Virus record (IMG/VR): IMGVR_UViG_3300037193_001172
Span: 1-64,000 of that record
DNA length: 64,000 nucleotides
Direction: 5' to 3' (one strand)
From: a virus
This document shows positions 23,617 through 32,779 of this stretch, in pieces. The translations under genes were made by a program, and so were the position numbers. Below the pieces are notes generated by a model. It was not told the origin of the DNA. It saw nothing but the letters and a program-made list of their open reading frames with translations, and ran no database searches. Numbering within the stretch: the stretch's first letter is position 1; every line of letters begins with the position of its first letter.

Positions 23617-24215
23617 ACCAGAGTCCGATCTACACCGCCATCCAGCAGCTGATCTCGCAGGGTCGCCTGACAGGCGTCACCGCGGCGCTCAAGCTGGACG
23701 GCGCATCCTTCGTGATCGAGGGGGACGATACCGTCGACCCCGAAGCAGGGAAGTGGCGCGCCGACGGCACGTCCGAAGAAGTCTCGCCGTGGGGCGGCCG
23801 CCAGCTCAAGGCGGTCGAGGATCTGCGCAAGACGCTCCCGCCCGAGCGCGCCGCGGCGATGCCGCAGTGGTTCGTGCGCCCCGACGACACCAGTCTCGAT
23901 CCGAAGCAGAACTTCACCGCCAGCCAGAACAACACCGAGCGGCTGATGATGCGCATGCTCGTGGGCTGGCCGCTGCGCAGCATCGCGACGATGTACGAGT
24001 ACACGCCCTACTTCTTGAAGAAGGGCACCAAGGAACCGGAGTGGAGCTTCACGCCGGCTCGCGGCACGTTCGACCACAATCCGGGTGGCAGCAACCCGAA
24101 GGCCGGCATTCCGAACCACCGTCTCGTGGTCGGCGAGTGGACGAACGATCAGATCGCCGAGTGGGCGCGCACGTTCGACACGCAGAGCATCTACACCGAC
24201 GGCTACTACAACTGA
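23613..24215 (+). CDS. Hypothetical protein, 200 aa
   Basis: ATG at 23613 with AAAGGAG upstream. Last plus-strand gene before the convergent hairpin. The middle (residues 60-110) is Pro/Arg-rich and the C-terminus ends in Tyr-rich TDGYYN. No motif recognised. Its place at the end of unit 2 would give it the expression of the replication genes. Confidence 0.7.
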   Translation: MNQSPIYTAIQQLISQGRLTGVTAALKLDGASFVIEGDDTVDPEAGKWRADGTSEEVSPWGGRQLKAVEDLRKTLPPERAAAMPQWFVRPDDTSLDPKQNFTASQNNTERLMMRMLVGWPLRSIATMYEYTPYFLKKGTKEPEWSFTPARGTFDHNPGGSNPKAGIPNHRLVVGEWTNDQIAEWARTFDTQSIYTDGYYN

Positions 24216-24223
24216 GCCGAAAG

Positions 24224-24250
24224 ACCGAGGGGGCGCAATGCCCCCTCGGT
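24224..24250. terminator. Convergent bidirectional hairpin terminator
   Basis: Perfect 11-bp stem ACCGAGGGGGC / GCCCCCTCGGT with a five-base loop, immediately after the last plus-strand gene and touching the stop codon of the last minus-strand gene. A pyrimidine-rich stretch (TTACTTCTTTCTCTT) follows on the plus strand. It separates the early rightward and late leftward transcripts. Confidence 0.75.
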
Positions 24251-24363
24251 TACTTCTTTCTCTTGCGCCGCTCCATCGACAAGGCGATCGCGATCGCCTG
24301 CTTCTGCGGCTTGCCTTCCTTCATCAGCTTCCGGATCTTCTTGCCGACCGCTTTGCTTTTCAT
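24250..24363 (-). CDS. DUF6496-like small basic protein, 37 aa
   Basis: Very basic peptide ending in GKPQKQAIAIALSMERRKRKK. The KQAIAIAL motif is characteristic of small DUF6496-type proteins found in many phages and bacteria, of unknown function. It is the last gene of the late array, its TAA lying in the terminator stem. Starts seven bases after the preceding stop. Confidence 0.7.
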   Translation of the reverse strand: MKSKAVGKKIRKLMKEGKPQKQAIAIALSMERRKRKK

Positions 24364-24370
24364 TGGCGAG

Positions 24371-24520
24371 CTACCTGATCGCGAAGTGCCCCAGCAGCAG
24401 GGCGAGGATGACGAGGATCTGCGACACGCTCATCAGCAGCTGCCAGCGCGAGCTGCCAGCGGCCGCCATGATGGCGAGGACGAGAGCGACGATGAGCAGC
24501 AAGAGGGTGATGGTAATCAC
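24371..24520 (-). CDS. Two-pass membrane protein, holin-like size, 49 aa
   Basis: GTG start overlaps the stop of the giant gene (GTGA). Two hydrophobic helices (ITLLLLIVALVLAIMAAA and LLMSVSQILVILALLLGHFA) joined by a short GSSRWQ loop. The size and topology would suit a small holin or other membrane peptide, but it lies far from the lysozyme and spanin genes, so this is only one possibility. Confidence 0.6.
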   Translation of the reverse strand: MITITLLLLIVALVLAIMAAAGSSRWQLLMSVSQILVILALLLGHFAIR

Positions 24521-27500
24521 GGCGTACTCCTTTGGTCACGCGGCCGCCAGGCCGAGGGGATCTCGGTGCGCACCGCTGGTTTGCCAGTCAGCACGCGGTA
24601 CTTGTACAGAGCCAGGTACTGCTGCTGCCGGCGTGCTTCTTCGAGCTGTGCGTACGCCTGCGCTGCGGCGGCGTCGCTCAGCGTGCCTTTGTTCTTTTTT
24701 CGCGTGATCGAGGCTTTGTCAGAGCGCAAGTCCTGATCGATTGCATCCCACCGCTCACGCCAAGCGACGAGCGCACCGTCGAACTCTTCTCCGGCATCTT
24801 TCGCCTTGAGCTGATCGTCGGTCGTGTCGATGGCCTTCTTGAATTGGAAGTAGCGAGCATACTCAGAAGGCTCTGCATAGAAGCGATCAGTGAACGCGTC
24901 CCCAAATTCCTTCCCCTTGTGCGGCTTCTCGACCATGCCGGTCAGCACGAGATTGAAGATGCCGGTCGGATAGCCGCGCACCAACGTGCGCACTTCCTCC
25001 GGTGCGAAGTCGGGGCCGCCAGCCTGGCGGATAAACTGCGCGACTTCCTTGTAGAAGGGCGGCGAGAACTTGCCGAACTGCTCCGACCGGTAGCGCGTCG
25101 TGTCTTCCCACTTGTCCTCGACGACCTTGCTGCCCCACGGCGCCGTGTTGAATCCGACAGCGAACATCGGCTTGGCCCACGACGGCGCGAACAGCGTGAA
25201 GAGCGCCTGCACCGGCTTCTCGGTCCAGTCGATGTCGCTGTCTTCGAGCGGCGAGAAGATCGGCACCACGCTGCCAGACGCCACGCGACCGGCTGCTTCG
25301 CCGACCGTCTGCTCGTCGGTGGCGATGCCGACCGATGCGCGCGCGACGCCGTTCGCCAGGCGCGTCAGGCCGTACGCGAGCGGGATCTTCAGGATGCCGT
25401 CGCCGATCGGGATCAGCATGTAGTTGTTCTGGAGGAACGGTGATTCTTGGTCGAGCTTGTTGCCGCCCTCGTCGTCATCGGCCAGCGAGCGGAAGAACGC
25501 CTGCGCCGCAGCGAAGACCAAGGTGTAGCCGACCAGTCGCTTCCAGCCGATGCGATTGATCGAACCGTCGCGATGGAACAGCGCACCGAGCGAGTTGGCT
25601 GCACCGGTGAACGTCGGTCCGGAGAACGCATAGAGCGCGCGCAGGATCGGCGCCTCCGTGCCTTTCTTGCGGAAGTTCATCAGATCCAGGCTGCCGGCGG
25701 CCGCATCCTTCGGGCTCATGCCGTTCTCACGCATCGACATATACGCGGCGAACGCCGGTGCGATGTCGAACGGCTTGTTGTAGATCGACACCAGGTCGCC
25801 CAGCTTGCGCAGTGCCGCGCGCGGACCGCCCCGCTCGGCGGCGATGTCGGCGATGAGCTTCTTGCGCTCGGCGCTGAAGGTCGCGCTGTACAGGCTCGTG
25901 CCACCGGCCGAAATGAACTCTTCGAGCATGTCGGCTTCGTACGACGCGTTCGGCTTCAGGCCCAGGCCCCACTGCCAGAGCGTCTTGGTCAGCGGGAAGT
26001 TGCGACCAGGCTTCGTCAGGATGCCGAGCATGCCGTTCGCGATCTTGCTGGCCTCGATCTCGTTGCCGCTGGCGTCGATGTAGGTGCGCGTACGGATGAT
26101 CTCGCTGCGCTCCCACGAGTCGCGGAAGAAGTTGAACGGGGCGAAGAACGGATTGAGCTGCGTCGCGCCGTACGCGTAAGCGCGCGTCAGCCGCCCGATG
26201 CCCTCGACGAACGGGTTGTCCTGGAAGCGGATGTTGGTGCCGCGCACCGCTTCGAGGATCTTCTTATCGGCGAACTCGTACGCGACCACGGTGCCGCCGC
26301 GCCGCACGACGACGGAATCCGGACCGACGCGGTTGGCCCGCTGCGCACGCACGCCGCCGCGGCTGAGCACCGTGCGGCGGATGCCGGCTGCCTTGCGCTG
26401 GTCCGGCGTCATCGAGCGGTAGGCGTTGACGAGCGCGGTCTGGAAGTCGCGCCAGCCGGCGTAGCTCGCGCTCTTGTTGATCGCCGCCATCGTCGTGCTG
26501 ATCGCGTCGTCCGGGAACGACGAGCGGCCTTCGATGCGCCGGTCCTGCGCCGTGTTGGGCGCGCGGCCACCGGTGTAGAACAGCTCGGCATCGATCGGCG
26601 CGTTGGGGTCGCCCGTCAGCGGCACGTACTTCGAGCGCACCAGCTGCATCACGCGCTCGCGCTGCGCCTCCAGCGCGCGCAGGCTGTTCGCGTTCGCTGC
26701 ATCGGCCGCGAGCGCCAGCTGGCGCAGCGTCACCAGGTCGGCGCGGATCGCCGGATTCTCCAGGAACCTGGTCGCGGTCGACGGCGCCGTCTTGCCGGTC
26801 TCGATGTCGATCGCCAGGCGCCAGGCATTGAGGTCGTACACGTGCGCAGCAGCAGCCTGCAAGTCGGCCAGGTCGATGCGGTTCTCGATCTCGCTGGAGA
26901 GCAGGGCAGCCTGCGCGTTGTTCATGCTGCCGGCCAGCTTGCCGGGGTGGCGCACGTTCGCCGTCTGCGGGTTGTTGATCGCCTGCTGCAACGCGATCAG
27001 CTCGGCCGTGGCCTCGCGCACCGCACGCGGCGTCGGGTTGCCGCGCAGCAGCGCCTGGAGCTCGCGCTGAGCTCGACGCAGCAGGTACGCGTTGCGGTCC
27101 GGGATGCTCTGGGCCGTGATCCAGTTGCCGACCCAATCCTTGGCGGTCTCTTCGGTGATCTTGTACTTCGAGACGATGCGCGCGAGCTGCTTGTTGAGCG
27201 CTTGCGCACCGACGAGCGACGCCTTGCTCAGCAGCTCGTTGCGCACGCCAGGTGCGCGGTACAGCGCGGACAGGAAGCCCTGGGTTTGCAGCGGGTCGAT
27301 CGGCAGCGACTGAATCCAGCGCTTCACGACGATCAGGCTGTCGGCCAGCTTCTCGTTGAGCCAGTCGGCGAAGCCGCCACTCTGCTGGCGCAGCGCCTGC
27401 ACGGCCTGTTGCTGCTGGGCCGGCGTGCCCTGGAGGATCGCCTGGCCGTTCTGCACCACGGCACGGATCGGCGTCGCCGCCGGTGCGCGCTGGCCGCTCT

Positions 27501-30500
27501 GCACGTTCGCCAGCTGCTGCGCGTACGTGCGGCGCTGGCTGATGCTGGTCGGACCGGTCAGGTTCTCGGCGCCCTGGGCGACGACATCCTCCGGTGTCGG
27601 CAGCGGCGTCGCCCCCGGCACCGGGGTCGTGATCGACGCAGTTGGCCCTTCCGTGCTCTCGTCGAGCGACAGCACGTCACTGAATTCCGGGATCTGGTTG
27701 ATGCGCTCGATGAGCTCGTTCTGCCGCGACGAGCCTTGCAGCCGGTTGCTGATGGCGATCAGCGAGACGACGCTGAAGCTGGCAGCCTTTTCGTCGTAGT
27801 TCCGCCGACGACCGGTGAGCTCACGCATTTCCTCGAACGTCATCCGCTGACCGTTGAGCAAGAACGCGTCGAGTTGCGGCGTCAACGTGACGTTGGCGGC
27901 ATCCGCGGAAGTCAGGCCGCGCGATACGACCCGTTGTACGGTGCGCAGCAACCCTGCAAAGCCTACCTCGTGCCGCACCCCGTACGGCGCGGAAGAAATC
28001 AAACCCAACCGGTCGACCGCGTTGGTCAGGTCGCCAGTGATCGTGCCCCACTTCAACGCTGCACGCAGCCGGTTGACCGGCAGACGCCGCACGTTGATTT
28101 CACTCAGGCTGCCTGGGCCGTAGGTAAACCGGACTCGCGCCGATACCGCTGCGCCGTAGGCGATGTCGTAGAACACACCGCCTTCACCAGAGCCGATATC
28201 GAGACCGGATGTAACAGCGCTGACTTCTCCGCCGTTGGGGTACAAGCTGCCGCTGTTGCCATTCCGGAAACGAATACGAGTGTCGCCGGCTGCCATAGGC
28301 ATAAGCCCGTGCGGGTTCGGTCCTGCTACAACAGCGTCGATGCCGTCGCGTACGGCTTGCAGGAAATGACGCTGCCGCTGTGCCGCTGTGGTGTTCTCTG
28401 AGATCAACGTGCCCAGCGCACCAGCGGCTTGCACGCCGCGGAAACGCCCAGTGCGCGACGCGCCGAGTCGCCGCAACGGAGCCGAGTCGGCTCTGTCCGG
28501 AGTCGCAGCCGCAGTCGTTGCAGCCGCAGTATTCACCGGCACGCGGTTTACCGACGGGATGCGCACCCGCTCGGTGTTCGTGCTGGTGCGGCCGACGGCC
28601 TCGCGCACAGCGCGGTAGACCGCCAGCGCGCTGTCGTTGCGCTGTGCCGTGGTGAAGCCGAGGCTGGTCAGCCACGCAACGAAGTCGTTGTGCCGGGCCG
28701 AATCGTTCGAGCGGCCAGGGCGCACGATGTAGAGCGCACGATCCACGTCGTTGTCGAACGTGATCTGATGGCTGTTCCACCGAGGGTTGGAACGGTTGGC
28801 CCATGCCGGTAGCACAGCAGTGTAGACCGGCGCGGCAGTCGGCGTCGGTGCAGCAGGTGCAACAGACACGCCGAACCGCTGACGCAATTCGGTGATGTTG
28901 ATGAGCCCTTGATTGAAATAGCTTAGAGCTGTCCGCTCCCCCGGAGTGAACCCCGGTGGGTTTGCAGCTTCAATCGCCAGCAATTCTTCTCCGCTCAGGC
29001 TTCCGTTCGGGTCGCGCAAGCGGTTCCGCACTTGGTCTGGCGTTAGCGCAGCCGGTGCAGCAGGGGTCGGTGTCGCACCAGAGTCCAGATCGAACGTGCC
29101 AGCGGTATTCGTCATGAAATGCGCTGCGGTTTCCTGCAACACATTGGCGAGCGAAGTAGGCGCCCCCGGCGATACCAGGTTCATCAGGTAATCGACGAGC
29201 CGCGTGATTGCTTCGAGCACGGTGCTGCGTTGACCGGACTGATTCAAGAGTCGGATGGTCGACAGAGCGCGCTTCGCCGCCGGGCTCAGCGTACCCAGCG
29301 GCGTCTGCGCCGCAAGCGCCAGGAACTCGGGGCGCACCAGCTCGGCGTACATTTCCGCGATGTTGTCGTTGCCGTAGGTGTTGCGCCTTACCTGCCGCGC
29401 TTGCGCCCGGAGCTTTTCGTGCAGCTCATTCACCAACGCGAGGATGTCTTGCGAGATCCTGGCCCCTCCACGCGCCAGCCGGATCGTCCTGTTTAGCCCG
29501 CGCAAGGTCAGCGCGTGCATCAACTCGTGCGCGACTGCGTTGAGTGACGTGCGCGGGTTAAACGTGACAGTGTGGGTGTCAGCGTTGTACGTGCCACGCG
29601 GCACGTTGCCGTTGGCATCCGGCTGCGGGTTCGGATCAAACACCACCCGCGGAAGCGGGATGCCGGCGCGAGTGAAGGCGCCGCTAATCCAACGCAGCGA
29701 GTTGGTGTTGCCATCCGAGACCGGTGCCGACGCCAGGATTGTCTGAAGGTCCGCGCCCCGCCGGATGTCGACGGCCCATTGCGCGTGCGGATTGGCGGCA
29801 AGCGACTGTTCGATGCCAAGCGTTCGCACGAAGGTGCGGATCGCCGGCTCGTTGCTGTGTTGCGCGGCCTGCTGCACTTCGAGCGGTGCCGCGCGCAGGA
29901 TGCGTGCAGCGTCTTGCAGCTCGGCGAAGGAAGGCTCGGTGGCCGCTGCCATGCGCTGACGCAACGGTGCGAGCTGCGCTTCGAGCGCCGCGATCCCTGC
30001 GCTCACATCGACATCCGGTTCGGTTCCGGTCAACGCTTCGGCTTCCTGAAGCGTCGCGGCCTCGCGCTGCCCCGCGGCCGTGCGCACCGAGAAGCGGCCG
30101 TCGGCCAGCGGCGTGATCCGGTTGGCGTCCTGCGGCAGCATCCGGGTCAGCCGCGCCTGCACCGCCCGCGGCACCTGGGCGGCGTCGGCCGGTGGCGCCG
30201 AAGGCGTAGCCGGGGGCTCGGCGAGGCCGATCAGCTCCGGCTCGGGCTGAGCCGTGCCCTGCTGTGCCGACTCCAGCGCCGTCTCGGCGTCGACCACGGC
30301 CTGCGCGGCAGCGGCAACGGCATCCGGGTCTCCGCCCTCCAGCGCCGTGTTCAGCGCGGTCGTCGCTGCCTGGAACCCGGCCTGAGCCGTCGCCACGTCC
30401 ACGGGCGGGGCCGCAGGGCTCGCCGGAGCCGCCGGGGTGGACGGTGGCGGCGACTCGGCAGCCGGAGCGGCTGGAGGCGTGCCCAGGACTTCCGCCGCGA

Positions 30501-31932
30501 CGTTCGGTGCCGGGGGCGGCGGCGCCGGTGCTCCACGCGCCAGCGCGCCGCCCCCGCCCACCACGCCACCGCCCAGAAGCCCCGCGAAGAAGGCGTTGGC
30601 GTTTTCCTCCAGCGTCGGCCACGCCCCGGTGGCCGTCAGCCTGGTTACGACATCCTGCGCAACCTCGGTGGCCCCCTCGCCACCGCCCGTGAGCGCCGCC
30701 CCCATGGTCGCACGAGCTACCCGCCCGCCGGTTGTGGCGCGCTCGCGCAGGCTGCCCTTGGCCGGCTTGCCGAACGCCCCGAGCAGCAGCTTGTCGCCCA
30801 CCGTCTCGGCCAAGCCGTACACCGTCGCGCCCAGCGCCACGTCGCTCGTGTCGAGCGTCGTCGGGTCGATGCCGGCCTGCTGCGCCTGCTGCACGATCTC
30901 GCCGACACCGCGCGTCTCGGCCGCGCCGAACAGCGCCAGCGTCGAGCCGAGCGTCTTGCCGGCCTCGGCGTTGAGCTTCTTGGCGACCGCCTCCTGCGCT
31001 GCCTTCTTGGCCGCCGCCTCGGCCATGCCCCCGCGGATCTTCTTGGCCGTGAGCTCGGCGATCTCGCTGGCGACCGCATCGCGGATCTCCTTCTTCACGA
31101 GCGTCTTGCCGAGCAGGCTCGTCGCGCCGGCTGCGATGCCGCCGCCGAGCGTGCCGATGCCAGGGGCCACGGCCGAGCCGGCGATCGCGCCACCTACGGC
31201 GCCCGCTCCGGCGACGGCCAGGCTCTCCAGCAGGTTGCCGGTCAGCTGGCCGGCGACGTACTGCGCCCAGTCGGCCAGCGCACCAGGACCGGCCTTCACT
31301 GACGTGAGGAACTGATCGCTCTCGCGCGAGAGCTTGTTCGCTTCCTCGAAGTAGCCCTGCGCCTGCGTCAACCAGGCTTTGCCCTCTTCCTCGTAGCCGA
31401 GCTTGCTGAGCGCGAGACCCGCGGCACCGGCGAGCGTGCCCTTGGTCTGCGGCAGGTACTGCTTGAGCCCGCGCGCGAAGTCGCCGATCGGCTTCTCGGG
31501 CGCGGGGTTGCGCGTGCGCAGCTCGGTGTCCAGCGTCTCGATGTCGAGCGCCGGATTCCACTGCTTCAGCGTGCCAGCGGCCTGCGAGACGTACTGCTCG
31601 TACAGCTCGTTCTGCTTCGGGAAGTCGAGCTTGTCGAAGTCGGCGATCTGTGAGCGGAACTGCTCCCACGGCGGGATCGTCGGCATCGGTCCACCGGGCG
31701 TCACCGCGATTCCCGGCAAGCCAGTCAGCCCTTCACCCTGCTGCCGCTCCAGCGCTCGCTGCTGCGCACGCACGAGGCGCAGCAACGACGACTGACCCAC
31801 ACCGCCGCCAGCACCGGCCAGGCGCAGCTGCTCGGTCGGCGTCGGGTAGCGAATCGGTGCGGGCTTTGCGAGCCCTTCGTTCAAGTCCGAGAGACGAACG
31901 TCCGCCAGCAGCTTGCCAAAGGGGTCGGCCAT
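24517..31932 (-). CDS. Giant polyvalent virion/ejection protein with zincin motif, 2471 aa
   Basis: Domain order: hydrophobic Gly/Ala region near residues 240-330 that could enter a membrane; Ala/Pro/Gln-rich linker about 455-590; a zincin site AHELMHAL near residue 800 with downstream Glu residues, like the metallopeptidase modules of phage polyvalent proteins; a region near 1030 (ITFDNDVDRALYIVRPG) resembling other polyvalent-protein modules; and about 1900-2250 a segment with NPFFAPFNFFRD that resembles LPD38. Such giants are usually packaged in the head and injected with the DNA, as T7 gp16 is. It is the penultimate long gene of the late array and follows the transglycosylase gene. Function of each domain is inferred. 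Confidence 0.82.
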   Translation of the reverse strand: MADPFGKLLADVRLSDLNEGLAKPAPIRYPTPTEQLRLAGAGGGVGQSSLLRLVRAQQRALERQQGEGLTGLPGIAVTPGGPMPTIPPWEQFRSQIADFDKLDFPKQNELYEQYVSQAAGTLKQWNPALDIETLDTELRTRNPAPEKPIGDFARGLKQYLPQTKGTLAGAAGLALSKLGYEEEGKAWLTQAQGYFEEANKLSRESDQFLTSVKAGPGALADWAQYVAGQLTGNLLESLAVAGAGAVGGAIAGSAVAPGIGTLGGGIAAGATSLLGKTLVKKEIRDAVASEIAELTAKKIRGGMAEAAAKKAAQEAVAKKLNAEAGKTLGSTLALFGAAETRGVGEIVQQAQQAGIDPTTLDTSDVALGATVYGLAETVGDKLLLGAFGKPAKGSLRERATTGGRVARATMGAALTGGGEGATEVAQDVVTRLTATGAWPTLEENANAFFAGLLGGGVVGGGGALARGAPAPPPPAPNVAAEVLGTPPAAPAAESPPPSTPAAPASPAAPPVDVATAQAGFQAATTALNTALEGGDPDAVAAAAQAVVDAETALESAQQGTAQPEPELIGLAEPPATPSAPPADAAQVPRAVQARLTRMLPQDANRITPLADGRFSVRTAAGQREAATLQEAEALTGTEPDVDVSAGIAALEAQLAPLRQRMAAATEPSFAELQDAARILRAAPLEVQQAAQHSNEPAIRTFVRTLGIEQSLAANPHAQWAVDIRRGADLQTILASAPVSDGNTNSLRWISGAFTRAGIPLPRVVFDPNPQPDANGNVPRGTYNADTHTVTFNPRTSLNAVAHELMHALTLRGLNRTIRLARGGARISQDILALVNELHEKLRAQARQVRRNTYGNDNIAEMYAELVRPEFLALAAQTPLGTLSPAAKRALSTIRLLNQSGQRSTVLEAITRLVDYLMNLVSPGAPTSLANVLQETAAHFMTNTAGTFDLDSGATPTPAAPAALTPDQVRNRLRDPNGSLSGEELLAIEAANPPGFTPGERTALSYFNQGLINITELRQRFGVSVAPAAPTPTAAPVYTAVLPAWANRSNPRWNSHQITFDNDVDRALYIVRPGRSNDSARHNDFVAWLTSLGFTTAQRNDSALAVYRAVREAVGRTSTNTERVRIPSVNRVPVNTAAATTAAATPDRADSAPLRRLGASRTGRFRGVQAAGALGTLISENTTAAQRQRHFLQAVRDGIDAVVAGPNPHGLMPMAAGDTRIRFRNGNSGSLYPNGGEVSAVTSGLDIGSGEGGVFYDIAYGAAVSARVRFTYGPGSLSEINVRRLPVNRLRAALKWGTITGDLTNAVDRLGLISSAPYGVRHEVGFAGLLRTVQRVVSRGLTSADAANVTLTPQLDAFLLNGQRMTFEEMRELTGRRRNYDEKAASFSVVSLIAISNRLQGSSRQNELIERINQIPEFSDVLSLDESTEGPTASITTPVPGATPLPTPEDVVAQGAENLTGPTSISQRRTYAQQLANVQSGQRAPAATPIRAVVQNGQAILQGTPAQQQQAVQALRQQSGGFADWLNEKLADSLIVVKRWIQSLPIDPLQTQGFLSALYRAPGVRNELLSKASLVGAQALNKQLARIVSKYKITEETAKDWVGNWITAQSIPDRNAYLLRRAQRELQALLRGNPTPRAVREATAELIALQQAINNPQTANVRHPGKLAGSMNNAQAALLSSEIENRIDLADLQAAAAHVYDLNAWRLAIDIETGKTAPSTATRFLENPAIRADLVTLRQLALAADAANANSLRALEAQRERVMQLVRSKYVPLTGDPNAPIDAELFYTGGRAPNTAQDRRIEGRSSFPDDAISTTMAAINKSASYAGWRDFQTALVNAYRSMTPDQRKAAGIRRTVLSRGGVRAQRANRVGPDSVVVRRGGTVVAYEFADKKILEAVRGTNIRFQDNPFVEGIGRLTRAYAYGATQLNPFFAPFNFFRDSWERSEIIRTRTYIDASGNEIEASKIANGMLGILTKPGRNFPLTKTLWQWGLGLKPNASYEADMLEEFISAGGTSLYSATFSAERKKLIADIAAERGGPRAALRKLGDLVSIYNKPFDIAPAFAAYMSMRENGMSPKDAAAGSLDLMNFRKKGTEAPILRALYAFSGPTFTGAANSLGALFHRDGSINRIGWKRLVGYTLVFAAAQAFFRSLADDDEGGNKLDQESPFLQNNYMLIPIGDGILKIPLAYGLTRLANGVARASVGIATDEQTVGEAAGRVASGSVVPIFSPLEDSDIDWTEKPVQALFTLFAPSWAKPMFAVGFNTAPWGSKVVEDKWEDTTRYRSEQFGKFSPPFYKEVAQFIRQAGGPDFAPEEVRTLVRGYPTGIFNLVLTGMVEKPHKGKEFGDAFTDRFYAEPSEYARYFQFKKAIDTTDDQLKAKDAGEEFDGALVAWRERWDAIDQDLRSDKASITRKKNKGTLSDAAAAQAYAQLEEARRQQQYLALYKYRVLTGKPAVRTEIPSAWRPRDQRSTP

Positions 31933-31933
31933 G

Positions 31934-32779
31934 TCAGGTCATGCTCAGGTAGCGGTTGATGAGCGTGTCGATCTCGGGCGGGATCGCGATGCGCGGCGTC
32001 GGCGTCTCGTTGAAGAACGACGCGAGGGCCTTCTGCCGCTCGGCTTCCATGTCGTCGTCAGCGAGCTGCTGCGCCTGCTCCTGATCCCACCAGGCCGGCG
32101 GCTCGTTCTGCGCCGCCAGCACGGCATCTTGCCACGGCACGCTCTGTGCGCTCGCAGCGGCCGCGGGCGGAGCACTGCGCGAGAGCGACGGCACCGTGAG
32201 CCCGGTGCTCGGTGCAGCAGCCGCCGGTGCGCTCGACGGCGCCACGCGCGCGGCCGAGAGCAGGGATGACACTACGTCTTTGGCAGGTGCTTTTGCTGCG
32301 GCCACGGTCGGAACCTCGGGTAGCGGTTTGCCAGTGAGCGCGGCGAGTGTCTTGTCGACGAACGCTTGGCTCTTCTTCGGTTGGTTGTACGGGCTGCTCG
32401 GCAGGCTCGCCCATTCCTTGCCGAGCTTGCCGATCGCTGACTTGAAGTCGCCCTTCAGCACGGCATCGAGCGCACCACGCTCGGCGATGCGATTGATCGC
32501 GGCCAGATCCTGCGACACCGGGCCGAAGTCCGTGAGCCCGAGCTTCTTCGCCTGCTCGTCCCACGTGCCGGCCAGAAACTGGTAGCGCCCGGCGGCCGTC
32601 GTCTGGCCGCCCTTGAACTTGTGCTTCTCGCGCGGATGATCGTCGAGCGTCTTCAACAGCCCGCCACCGAAGGCGGTGTTGTAGTTGTTCTTCGCCGTCC
32701 CTTCCGTCTCTGCGATCAGGTTGAGGATCGTCTGGACGTTGGGGTTTGCGCGCAGCGCGAGCAGTTCATCGCGTGTCAT
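31934..32779 (-). CDS. Lambda R-like lytic transglycosylase domain protein, 281 aa
   Basis: Residues 15-150 follow the lambda endolysin R (GH104) pattern closely: AETEGT with likely catalytic Glu26, GGGLLKTLDDHPR, TTAAGRYQF, SQDLAAINRIAERGAL and EWASLPSSPY. The remaining 130 residues are Ala/Pro/Ser-rich. Placed among ejection proteins and directly before the giant gene (two-base spacing), it more likely opens peptidoglycan for DNA entry than lyses the cell. A separate GH24 lysozyme serves lysis. ATGA overlap with the upstream gene. Confidence 0.88.
   Translation of the reverse strand: MTRDELLALRANPNVQTILNLIAETEGTAKNNYNTAFGGGLLKTLDDHPREKHKFKGGQTTAAGRYQFLAGTWDEQAKKLGLTDFGPVSQDLAAINRIAERGALDAVLKGDFKSAIGKLGKEWASLPSSPYNQPKKSQAFVDKTLAALTGKPLPEVPTVAAAKAPAKDVVSSLLSAARVAPSSAPAAAAPSTGLTVPSLSRSAPPAAAASAQSVPWQDAVLAAQNEPPAWWDQEQAQQLADDDMEAERQKALASFFNETPTPRIAIPPEIDTLINRYLSMT

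Noticed and set aside
25447-28401. 984-codon plus-strand open frame opposite the giant gene
   Set aside because: Pure antisense shadow of the 2471-aa gene in GC-rich DNA. Arg/Ala/Leu-biased composition, no ribosome-binding site, no domain.
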